Part shown: positions 11,453-21,660 of the stretch, piece by piece
How the letters are laid out: each line of letters starts with the position of its first letter
Numbering within the stretch: position 1 is the first letter of the stretch
Translations under genes and position numbers: made by a program
Notes under the pieces: model-generated
Seen by the model: only the letters and a program-made list of their open reading frames with translations
What the model was told of the DNA's origin: nothing
The model's database searches: none
Assembly: GCA_033439265.1 (NCBI GenBank)
Contig: JAVTVX010000010.1
Location: 1,674,001 to 1,738,000, forward strand
Direction of reading: 5' to 3'
Length of the DNA stretch: 64,000 nucleotides
From: Dillenia suffruticosa
Taxonomy: Eukaryota > Streptophyta > Magnoliopsida > Dilleniales > Dilleniaceae

Positions 11453-13954
11453 TGAGTCCCACATTCAAGTAGTTCATGTGGGCAGCTACGAGTCACAAGA
11501 ACCACCCTAACTAGGTTTTGACCTACGGAGAATTGGATGAGAAAAATAATCTTATTTTTCCCAAACCCCCTTGAATGATCCAGCAAGTTGGTCATAAAAT
11601 ATAAAAAATCAAACACTTTCCTGATGCTCAACCTTGTTTTTATTTATTTATTTTATTTTAAAAAAAAGAAGAGTTATTGAGGTGACTGGGTAAATGTTTT
11701 GTATTTTTGGGCTTAATGTGGTACTCTATTTTGTTTTAAATTAAATTAATCTTAAAATTCATAAATAATTTATCTATTTTATAATACAGCAATAATCAAA
11801 ATATTCTAATCCTTAAAAAAATTCATAAAAATTTAATAAAAAATCTAATATTTAATTATTAAAATTTAGACAAAATAAGATTTGAAACTCACACCAATTT
11901 GTCTATGAGATTTATTTGATACGTGTTTTTTGAATTATTATATGTATTTGAAACCACACAAGTCCCATAAATAACATAGGAGAATTGACACTTATTATGT
12001 TTAGGAGCAAATGATTAATAATTTGAATCATAAATGTTACTTTTTTTTTTCTTTTTCCTCATTTTTTTTTAACTTTTCAAAAACTGCCTTAAATTCTAAT
12101 GGTATGAAATGAAATCCTTGAACTGAAAAAGGATCAAACAGATCTCTCAATCTCACCTTAGAATATATAGAATTACTTTTTAGAAATTTTTTACACCAAA
12201 TGACTTCAGAATTCTTGAAAATCAAAGACAAATATCCCTCAGTTTCGCATATTATATCCCATCATAATAGACATTTAACTGAACATTGTACCCAATCTTT
12301 TTTTTTTTTTTTTATCATTAAGAGGTCTATAAGTTGAAATGACGGTAATTCTCCTTGTATAGTTATTAATTAAACCAGAATCACTAGCATTCTGTCTTGT
12401 TTGGCTAAAAAAATATCAAGTATATAATATGTTTTTATGCAAAAAATGGTTTTAGTTCTAGGGAAAGAAATCTAAAGAGCATAACTTGGAGCCAAAATCT
12501 TTAAAATTTTGAAATTGATAAAGAATTGGATGTGGGTTTAACTGGCGCCGTCTTGTTGAAGACAGACTATAAGCAAGGCTTGACCTCTTGTCTACCGGAG
12601 GAGGAGAGGAATCCAAATTCAGTACTTTGTAGTACACTAATTACCTAGTACCCTCATTATGGAATTTTTTTTGACTTTTTGACAAGTTTAAGGATACTAT
12701 GTGAAAGTCATTTATTTTAAATAAAATAAAATAAAATAAAATAAAGAATTAAAAAGAAAAAACAATAATAAAAGAGTATAACTTGGTCCGAGATCAACCA
12801 AAAGAGTAAAAAAAAAATACCAATTTGATAGAAACAACTGAATTTAGTACACAAAGTGATGCGCCACCAAATTAATATTCCCTAAAAACTAATGACACTG
12901 TGTCGACCCAAGTGATGGTCGAAGAGTGAGTTAGTATAATACAAATTCTTTGTATTAAATATTATGTAATACCCAATTATTCAAATGTTCTGTGCCGGCC
13001 TATCATTATTCTAAAAACCACCAAAATGTTTGAAATGATTGCAGCTTAGCTTGGGGGTTCATCAATGTAAGGTCATTTTCAATTTCCATTCCAGTATGCA
13101 TGATGGATATAACAAAGAAAATTGCTTTTGTCTTTAGGAAGTTTCTCTTTCTTTATGCATGCAATGTAATAAGAACCCTAAAAAAATCTGTTAAAAAAGA
13201 AAAAAAGATGCACATCCAAACACATCAAACACTGCCATGAGTACAAAACATACATACATATATATATTATAAATATATTTAAATATTGTGAAAGCGATGA
13301 AACAACCAAAATAAACCCATCATTTTGCAGTGGTACCAAAGCGTCTGTACCATATGTAGGGTTTTATTCTTCTTTTGTTTTTGAGATAATAAAAAGGTAT
13401 GCCAAAAGCAAAAGATGGGTTTTCCCTTTTCTGTTGGCCTCTCCTCGTAAATTTGTGCTTTGTATTTTGTCATGTTTTGCTTGTTGAATACCCATCAACA
13501 GTATATTCTTACGTTTGGCCTTAACATTTGTACATGTACTTTACGGAATGGGTAAATAAAATATTGAGCTACCTATGTCTAATTTTATGGGATGATAGTG
13601 GAGAATGGAGCAAAATCCTAGGCCTAGGGTTTCACAAATGTCGCGTGGAGGGGTGGGGGAGAGGTTCACCATAAATATTCATCGAACACCACCAAAAATA
13701 TTCTCTTTGACGGTTAGCTCGCCATTTTAGAGTGGGTTAAGAAGTGTGGGCAGACTCGCCCGGAGACTTTCTCACCTCATTTTTGTTGTGTTGTCTCTTT
13801 CACTTTTGTTTTCTTCCTAATACTGGAACGAATATTTGTTTGTCCATTTGTTATGGGTGACACCCAGTGGGCAGGGTCTGGTATCTTGGGTGTCCATTTG
13901 AGAACACCAGCACACATCGTGACCAAATGACATAAAATTATTAAGTCATAGAGT

Positions 13955-14110
13955 GAAGGTATACCAATGTCCCGTGTAATGATAGGATGCTAAATTTTTT
14001 AATCAAGGTACCGAGTCGAAGTTTTGTAAATAAAAAAACAGATTTTGAAATAGTCGATCTCTAAATTAAACTATACAGTATTCGAACCGAATTAATTCAT
14101 TAACTTGAAT
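13955..14110 (+). repeat. SINE-like decayed repeat, copy E
   Basis: The order of words is shared with copies at 14735-14865 (plus) and 54635-54805 and 56600-56770 (minus): GCTAAATTTTTTAATCAAGG, then a decayed B-box-like CCGAGTCGAAGTTTTG, an A-rich spacer, and a tail with TTCGAACCGAATTAATTC. The best copy (56770-56600 on minus) begins with an A-box-like TGGTTTAGTGACAAGAG. That suggests a tRNA-derived SINE, but the copies are old and the family assignment is inference. Confidence 0.45.
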
Positions 14111-14127
14111 ACCAGTTGGTTAAGACA

Positions 14128-14196
<69 letters not shown>
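14128..14196. repeat. (AAT)n microsatellite
   Basis: Perfect trinucleotide tract of about 23 units directly following the SINE-like copy E, as simple repeats often do at the 3' end of retroposons. Confidence 0.95.
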
Positions 14197-14197
<1 letters not shown>

Positions 14198-14734
14198 GGA
14201 AAACGTATACAATTTGGCCCAGATAGAAGATGGTGTTTATACATATGCTCGGGTTCTGTATTCGCATAATCTTTTTTAATAAAATAGATTTGGGTTGTAT
14301 TCTTTAATTTATTTAATGATTAAATTTCCGCCAAAATACCTCTCTCTTTCTCTTAAATGCTGGGAAATATTTTTATTGATGTAAATTAATTTGAATTAGA
14401 AACCCTAATTTTTTAAGGTTAATGGAAATTGATTTTTTACTTTATTCATTGCCTTCCCTTGTTGCTGGTACAAGGTTCAATTGCCTAAGCACAAAGGTAA
14501 TCACTGGGTGTTGACAGGGGACAGATAATTTCATAATTGCCAAGGTTTGTGTATCTATTACACATAAAATTATCTGAAAATGGCCTATGCAAATCGTGTC
14601 CAACTGGCTTCTGCATCCAACTGCAGCACTTGCCTTGGCCAGCCAATCAACTTGGAGCTGCATAGCTAAGGCAACATTCTGTCACAAGCCAACAATCATA
14701 AGACTTGCTCAAAGCCTCCGTACTCATATCAATA

Positions 14735-14865
14735 AACAGTTAATTTAGTGAGAAATATATTAAATTTTTTGATCAATCTCGATTTCAAATTTTGAAATAG
14801 AAAGAATTATATTAGAAAAACTCTCCCTTAAAGAGGGTTCTGAGTCAAATTAATGATTTTAGATA
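14735..14865 (+). repeat. SINE-like decayed repeat, copy F
   Basis: It contains TTTAGTGAGAAATATATTAA, then TTTTTTGATCAATCTCGATT, a region comparable to AAATTTTGAAAT and a tail GAGGGTTCTGAGTCAAATTA. The order and spacing parallel the copy at 56770-56600 (minus). An A-rich stretch (14876-14891) follows. Confidence 0.45.
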
Positions 14866-15995
14866 TTGATTGATAAAAAAAAAAAAAAAAAGGCCTCAGC
14901 ACTCACCGACCAGAAGCATGAGACACCAAACGCCACACCATTCTTTGGGGGATGTGCGGCTGGCCTTGCCAAAGTCTTGTTTCTTAAAATCTCGCTTTGC
15001 TATGTTGCCATGCTGATGTGCACCATGACCATGGTTTCTTTCTCCAACCCATGCAATTATTGCCATAAAGATGCAAAGAGCCTAAATCTTGTTCTCTTTC
15101 CTTTTTTTTGGGCCGGGGGGGGGGGGTGGGGGAGGTATGCCTGAAGAGGTCCGAGCACTAGATTGGCCTTAAGATGATACAAATGAGCCATTTGAAGACA
15201 TGTATTTGGCTGCTCAAGATTTGGAAAAAAAAAACAAACAAACAAATAAAATCTAAAGCAGACATAAGCTTTAAGCATAATGGGAAATGTTCAAGGAGAA
15301 GCCAAATTTGAACAACATTCCACAAGTAATACGTAAATAAATATAAAAGGGTCATTAAAAAATTAACAAAAAAAGACTAAAAGGGACTCAAAATTGAGCT
15401 TACAGATTGAACAAGTTAATGCATATACAGTTTCCTGCAGATAAATTTTTGCACAAACAAGTGACTGCTGCTACCTAGAGGAATCTGAGAATCCAAAACC
15501 AAGAAACCATGCCTTATCCCCTGCCAATTACTACTGTGGATTCTGTATATGATTATTGTCTTTCAGGTTTCAACTTAAATTTCCTTGGCAGGCCAAACCG
15601 TCACAGCCTAGGAGTACCATGTATATCTCTTGCAACCTACATAATAAAAAGGTGAAGCACAATTAAATTTCAACTATTTCAAAATTTGTTGCTTTGCTGC
15701 AAATCAATAGAAGGAATTACAGTTGAAACAGTTAATGCAAATAAAATAAAATACCTGAATTTGCATTTTTGCAAGGAATTTGCATTTTTGCAAATAATTT
15801 GCACTTGATTGGGTCTGTCAACAACATAAAATTCCAAGACTGCAAATGCGGCTACTCTTGCCAGGAAATAGTTAGTTCCCTCAATTTACAGTTACAGTAA
15901 AAGCAATCTTGTCATGACCCATGTCAAAATCGAAGTGGAAAAAATTATCATCTCCTTGCAAGATTGGAACCACCGATAATGTTTCATATATTAAC
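14866..15995. other. Intergenic region with a poly-G tract
   Basis: No gene is supported. 15115-15132 is a G tract (12 G, T, 5 G), a low-complexity sequence prone to sequencing error. The remainder is AT-rich flank of the PPR pseudogene. Confidence 0.5.
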
Positions 15996-16097
15996 TCACC
16001 AATACTTCCCCACAAGAGCAGAGCCCATCTTTAAAATGATGAAACCTGTTAGCATCTCTCACAAGTTTTTTCCTGCCTTCAAAACTGGAAACAAATT

Positions 16098-16487
16098 TGT
16101 TGAGTGCAATACCTCAGGAGCTGCTGCTGCAGAAGTGATGCTGAATGCAATTCCTCATGAGCTGCTACTGCAAAAGATGCTGATATGTTGCTGACAAGGA
16201 TGCTGATTTGGCTGAAACTTTGTTGGCAACTGATAAAATATGTTTAAAACAAATAAGTCAAAAATCAGTTAAGAAAATCATGTGAAGACCTGATTTTCAA
16301 GAATTTGATTTCAAAATTTTTAGCTATTTGTTATTAGTTATGATCTTAACATTATTCTCTAATTTATAGTCATATTTTTCGATATGAAATTGGGATCTAT
16401 GATTGAATAAAAACAACTTTCTGTAATCTGAAAATTTCTTGTTATTTTAGCTCCTTTGACACTTTATTTCTATAAAAAAACCCAACA
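16098..16487 (+). repeat. copia-1 5' LTR
   Basis: 390 bases, TGTTGAG...CCCAACA, about 93% similar to 20482-20870. It contains an internal near-repeat of an AGCTGCTxCTGC word around 16118-16170. Confidence 0.93.
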
Positions 16488-16489
16488 AA

Positions 16490-16503
16490 TTGGTATCAGA
16501 GCC
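16490..16503 (+). promoter_or_regulatory. copia-1 primer binding site
   Basis: TTGGTATCAGAGCC, two bases after the 5' LTR, complementary to the 3' end of plant initiator tRNA-Met, as is standard in Ty1/copia elements. Confidence 0.88.
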
Positions 16504-16572
16504 ATTAATTTTTAGGGATCTGTGAGATTGAGAGAGTTTAAACACTTATCTTACTTTACAGAAAACACAAAA

Positions 16573-19500
16573 ATGAATTCAAAAACTTCATTCACTCCTA
16601 TGGCACCTCCAGTGTTTGATGGAATAAATTATCAAATGTGGGCTGTCAGAATGGAAGCATATCTTGATGGAAATGATTTGTGGGAAGCTGTTGAAGATGA
16701 ATATGAAGTTCTTCCTCTTCCAAATAATCCAACAATGGCACAAATCAAAATTCATAAGGAGAGAAAACAAAGGAAATCTAAAGCCAGAGTCAGCCTGTTT
16801 GCTGCTGTTTCATCTACAATCTTCACTAGAATCATGACACTGAAGACTGCAAATGAAATCTGGAACTTCCTGAAGTATGAGTATGAAGGAAATGCAAAGG
16901 TCAGAGGCATGCAAGTTCTGAATTTGATCAGAGAGTTTGAAATGCAAAGGATGAAGGAATCAGAAACTATCAAGGACTATTCTGATAGACTTCTCAGTAT
17001 AGTTAACAAGGTAAGGATTTTTGGTACTGAATTTTCTGATTCAAGAATTGTTCAAAAAATTTTAGTTACAATTCCTGAAAGGTTTGAGGCAACAATTTCA
17101 TCACCGGAGAATGCTAAAGATTTGTCAAGCATCACCTTGGCAGAGCTTTTAAATGCACTGCAAGCACAGGAACAAAGGAGGCTTATGAGGCAAGAAGGAT
17201 CGGTAGAGAGTGTTTTTCAAGCCAAATTACTAAATAAAAATGGAAGCAAAAACAAAAAAAAGAACAACAACAACAAAAAGCAGCCCTCAACAAGCTCAGG
17301 CAGCAACAACAACAAAAAGCAGCCCTCAACAAGCTCAGGCAGCAACAACAACACTCAAATCTATCCGCCCTGTCCTCATTGTAAAAAGACTAATCATCCA
17401 CAAAAAAGATGTTGGTGGAGGCCAGATGTAAGATGTAACAAATGTGGACAGTTGGGGCATATGGAGAGGATTTGCAAAAATCAACAACAACAAGGAGAAG
17501 CCAACATTGTTGCAGATCAACCACATGAGGAAGAGCTATTTGTGGCTTCATGCTTTGCCACTAGTAGCTCTGCAGAAAGTTGGCTAATAGATAGTGGTTG
17601 TATACACCACATGACTTATAACCATGAGTTGTTCAGGGAGCTTGATAGAACATCCATTACCAAAGTCAGAATTGGTAATGGGGAATACATTGCAGCAAAA
17701 GGTAAAGGAACGGTTGCCATTGAAGGCCTCTCAGGTTTGAAACTCATCTCAGATGTATTATATGTTCCTGAAATTGATCAAAATCTTTTGAGTGTTGGTT
17801 AGTTGCTGGAGAAAGGTTACAAGGTCTTGTTTAAAGACAAAAGTTGTACAATCAAAGATGCAGAAGGCAGGAAGGTGTTTAATGTCCAAATGAGAAGCAA
17901 ATGCTTTGCTTTGAATTTGTTGGAAGAAGAGCAAGCTGTAGTACACAAACAAGTGAGTAATGCAGTACTTTGGCATAGGAGATTGGGACACTTTCATCAT
18001 GCTGCCCTTCTCTTAATGAAGAAGAACAATCTGGTGGAACGATTACCTAAATTGGAGGAGGAGCTTCCAACATGTGTTGCCTGTCAGTATGGAAAGCAGG
18101 CCAGATTGCCTTTTCCACAAAATAAGGCTTGGAGGGCTGCACAAAGACTGCAGTTGGTTCATACAGATGTGGGAGGACCTCTGAAAACACCATCATTGAA
18201 TGGCAGTAAGTTTTATATTGCTTTCATTGATGACTATACAAGAATGTGCTGGATTTACTTCATGAAATTCAAATCCGAGGTTGCTGACATCTTCTGGAAG
18301 TTTAAAGCTTGGGTGGAAAATCAAAGTGGATGCAGAATGAAGATGATCAGGTTTGACAATGGAACTAAATACACCTCCGAAAATTCAGCAAATTTTGTCA
18401 AGATGCAGGCATTGAGCATCAGTTGACGGTTCCGTACAGCCCCCAGCCAAATGGAGTTGTGGAGCGAAAAAACAGAACACTCATGGAGATGACAAGATGC
18501 TTGTTGCATGATAAAGGGCATAACAATTTTTTTGCTGAACAGACTACCAACAAAAGCTTTGCAGAATAAAACTCCATTTGAAATGTGGCATGGTTACAAA
18601 CCTAGCCTACTGAATTTAAAAACATTTGGTTGCCTTTGTTTCTCTCACATTCCTCAGGTTAAAAGAGACAAATTAGATAAGAAGGCAGAACCTGGAATCT
18701 TTGTAGGTTACAGCTCAGTTTCAAAAGGCTACAGGATCTATTTTCCTCAAAACAACAAAGTAATTGTTAGTAGGGATGTCCACTTCCTTGAGTTAGAAAG
18801 CTGGAGCTGGAAAGATGATAAGAAGCTTGAATTTTAGGAGGAAAATGATGATGTTGATGAAGAACCTGTTCGGAGAACTAAATCACTCCATGACATTTAT
18901 CAGAGGTGTAATGTTGCTGTAATGGAGTCTGCTGGGTATGAAGAAGCTGCAGGAGATCAAAAATGGATTGCTGCAATGATGGAGGAGCTCATAATGATTG
19001 AAGAGCTCATAATGATTGAAAAAAACCAGACTTGGAAGCTTGTGGATAAACCTACACATAAAAAGGTGATAGGTGTCAAGTGGGTTTATAGAACCAAACT
19101 CAATCCTGATGGTTCTATGAACAAGCACAAGGCAAGGCTTGTTGTCAAGGGATATGCTCAGATGTTTGGGGTAGATTTCTCTGAAACTTTTGCCCCAGTT
19201 GCCAGATTAGATACTATACGAATGCTCCTAGCTCTAGCTGCTCAAAAAAGCTGGATTATACACCAAATGGATGTCAAATCAACCTTCTTGAATGGGCAGT
19301 TGGAGGAAGAAATTTTTGTAGAGCAACCTGAAGGCTTTGCTGTTCAAGGATAGGAGGAGAAGGTATACTTGCTGAACAAGGCTTTGTACGGTCTAAAACA
19401 GGCACCGAGGGCCTGGTACAGCAGGATTGATGCTCATTTGCATGACTTAGGCTTTACAAAAAGCTTGAGTGAATGTACTCTATACATAAAAAGGACTTAT

Positions 19501-20487
19501 GATAAAATACTTGTGGTATCTCTTTATGTTGATGATCTACTTGTGACAGGAAGCAGTGTGGAGCACATTGAGAAGTTTAAAAAGGAAATAAAAAATGTTT
19601 TTGAGATGACTAATCTTGGGAGAATGACATTTTTCCTTGGCATGGAAATACAACAAAAACAAAATGACATATTCATATGCCAGCAGAAATATGCAAAGGA
19701 AATTCTCAAGAAATTCAATATGATGGAATGCAAGGCAACTGCAACTCCAATGAATCAAAAGGAGAAGTTTTGTAAAGAAGATGGAGCTGAAAAGGTTGAT
19801 GAAGGACTTTACAGGAGCTTAATAGGCTGCTTAATGTACTTGACTGCAACTTGGCCCGATATTAAGAATGCTGTAAGTTTTCTTTCAAGATATATGCACT
19901 GTGCTAGTGAGATTCATTTTCAAGCAGCAAAAAGAATTGTTAGATATGTCAAAGGGACAGTTGATCATGGTTTAAAGTTCAATCAAGTTAAAAATTTCAG
20001 TTTCCATGGTTTTTCTGATAGTGATTGGGCTGGTTGTGTTGATGACATGAGAAGTACCTCAGGTTATTGCTTTAGTTTTGGTTCTGATATTTTCTCTTGG
20101 TGTTCTAAGAAGCAGGAAATCATTGCTCAATCCACAGCAGAAGCAGAATATATAGCTGTTGTTGCTACTGTGAATCAAGCTCTTTGGATCAGGAAATTAA
20201 TGGTCGATTTGCATGTGGAGCAAGAAGAAAGCAAACAAATATTTGTGGACAATCTAGCAGCAATTTCAATTGCAAAAAATCCGGTGTTTCATGGCAAAAC
20301 AAAACATTTCAAGTTGAAATTTTATTTTCTGAGAGAGGTACAAAAAGAAGGAGAAATTCAGTTGATCTACTGCAAAACAGAAAATCAGAATGCTAACATT
20401 TTAACCAAGCCACTTCCTAAGACTAGGTATGAGTTTCTGAGACAAAATCTTGGTGTATGCAGCTCCAGAGATAAGGAGGAGTGTTGA
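16573..20487 (+). pseudogene. copia-1 gag-pol polyprotein, mildly decayed
   Basis: The start is ATG 16573 (MNSKTSFTPMAPPVFDG). In order: gag with UBN2-type domain; a CCHC knuckle (CNKCGQLGHMERIC, near 17430-17475); protease DSG (near 17590); GAG-pre-integrase (LWHRRLGH); integrase core (HTDVGGP, DDYTRMCW, a later DNG); RT (WVYRTKLN, YVDDLLVTG near 19525); and RNase H (SDSDWAG, STAEAEY), ending before the 3' LTR. Most of it shares one frame. Breaks are TAG at 17800 and 18835 and 19351, plus a frameshift near 18395 compensated by a small deletion near 18520. A 39-base unit (KKQPSTSSGSNNN) is duplicated in gag at 17277-17354, and an 18-base unit (EELIMI) is duplicated at 18985-19020. The copy is inactive. 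Confidence 0.92.
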
Positions 20488-20870
20488 GTGCAATACCTCA
20501 AGAGCTGCTACTACAGAAGTGATGCTGAATGCAATTCCTCATGAGCTGCTACTGCAAAAGATGCTGATATGTTGCTGACAAGATGCTGATTTGGTTAAAA
20601 CTTTGCTGGCAGCTGATAAAATATGCTTAAAACAAATAAGTCAAAAATCAGTTAAGAAGATTATGTGAAGATCTGATTTTCAGGAATTTTATTTCAAAAT
20701 TTTTAGCTATTTGTTGTTAGTTATGATTTTAACATTATTCTCCAATTTATACTCACATTTTTCGGTATAAAATTGGGGTCTATGATTGAATAAAAACAAC
20801 CTTCTGCAATCTGAAAATTTCTTATTATTTTAGCTCCTTTGACACTTTGTTTCTATCAAAAAACCCAACA
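20482..20870 (+). repeat. copia-1 3' LTR
   Basis: 389 bases, preceded by the polypurine tract ATAAGGAGGAG (20471-20481), beginning TGTTGAG and ending CCCAACA against the TSD copy aaatt. Confidence 0.93.
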
Positions 20871-21660
20871 AAATTTCATAAAAGAATGGCAGTCACCACA
20901 AATTCTGAGGTTCTTGATTACTTGAAGAGATCCTGGTGGACTATTCAGAAGCCCAAGCGCTACCACAAGCTTCTCACTGTGCCCGCACAAAATCTGCTCC
21001 GTGTCTTGTTAGTCCGCGTCTTGCAGCACATCAACAGATGGAACACATCCCGACTTCTTCATCTCCAGTATCAAATACTCCAGCTTTTCAGGGATCTCAT
21101 TTATCTGAGGATGCGTTTTATCTTCTAACGAAATAATGTGCACTGTGTTCTTGATCTCAATCCTACCGTAACCAGGGTTCTTCCTCAATCCTCTCTTTGT
21201 CATGTCCTCTCTTATTCAGTTTACCTCATTCCACATGCCTTTGGAAGCATATATATTGGACAGTAGAATGTATTTACCCGGATTTGTTGGTTCTAACTCA
21301 AAAAGTTTCTTTGCAGCAGTCTCGCCCAATTCGAAATTTTTATGAATTTTGCAAGAATTCATCAAATCGCCCCAAACACATGCATCGGGTTCGACAGACA
21401 TTTGCTCAAGCATGGACTACACGACTAAGAACGGATACCATACAAGCATAGTGCTCTACTCTAGGTTCAATCCCATGATCTTGGGACATGCTATTGAAAT
21501 AATTCCAGCCTTCAACTGTCAGGCCACTTTGGCTGCATGCTGACAGCACAGAAGTTAAGCTAACACTATTAGCCTTCTCTTCACTCATAAGCATTAGATC
21601 GAAGATCTCAACAGCTTCCTTAGCTTTTCCATGCATCGCGTCCCTGTTTCTCCTCACCAG

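Larger units (their letters stand above)
9365..13950. other. Intergenic region, no gene found
   Basis: AT-rich sequence with no supported coding region. 9365-9480 is probably upstream sequence of the DUF641 gene. About 9700-9880 read on minus resembles the decayed SINE-like family described at 13955 and elsewhere. Also present are CT and GA microsatellites, an (AAAAT)n tract at about 12720-12745 and T-runs at 12298-12313. Open frames here (for example 10125-10322) are short and mostly simple sequence. Confidence 0.6.
16093..20875 (+). mobile_element. copia-1: full-length Ty1/copia LTR retrotransposon with 5-bp TSD
   Basis: The element proper is 16098-20870. The TSD aaatt is at 16093-16097 and 20871-20875. 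LTRs of 390 and 389 bases begin TGTTGAG and end CCCAACA. A primer binding site matching initiator tRNA-Met (TTGGTATCAGAGCC) follows the 5' LTR, and a purine tract precedes the 3' LTR. Domain order gag, protease, integrase, RT, RNase H places it in Ty1/copia. By eye the LTRs differ at about 27 of 389 positions, mostly transitions, so the insertion is not recent. It disrupts the PPR pseudogene in opposite orientation. Confidence 0.95.
15996..21660 (-). pseudogene. DYW-class PPR protein, C-terminal end, split by copia-1
   Basis: The minus strand from about 21657 to 20871 and then from 16097 to 15996 encodes the end of a pentatricopeptide-repeat protein with E and DYW domains, a family of organellar RNA-editing factors. 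Visible landmarks are AMHGKAKEAVEIFD, SVLSACSQSGLTVEGWNYF and PDACVWGDLMNSCKIH. They are followed by KYILLSNIYASKGMWNEVN, KNPGYGRIEI, NLRICGDCHSFMKF and [15 protein letters not shown]. The copia element lies between the CHSFMK and SSFEGRKK segments. Breaks: a deletion with frameshift after SVLSRVVHA, a TGA after WNEVN, a stop after VLQDAD, and a one-base insertion that destroys the terminal DYW-type ending. The start is missing: PPR similarity ends near 21660, so most repeats are absent. It is a dead fragment. Confidence 0.88.
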
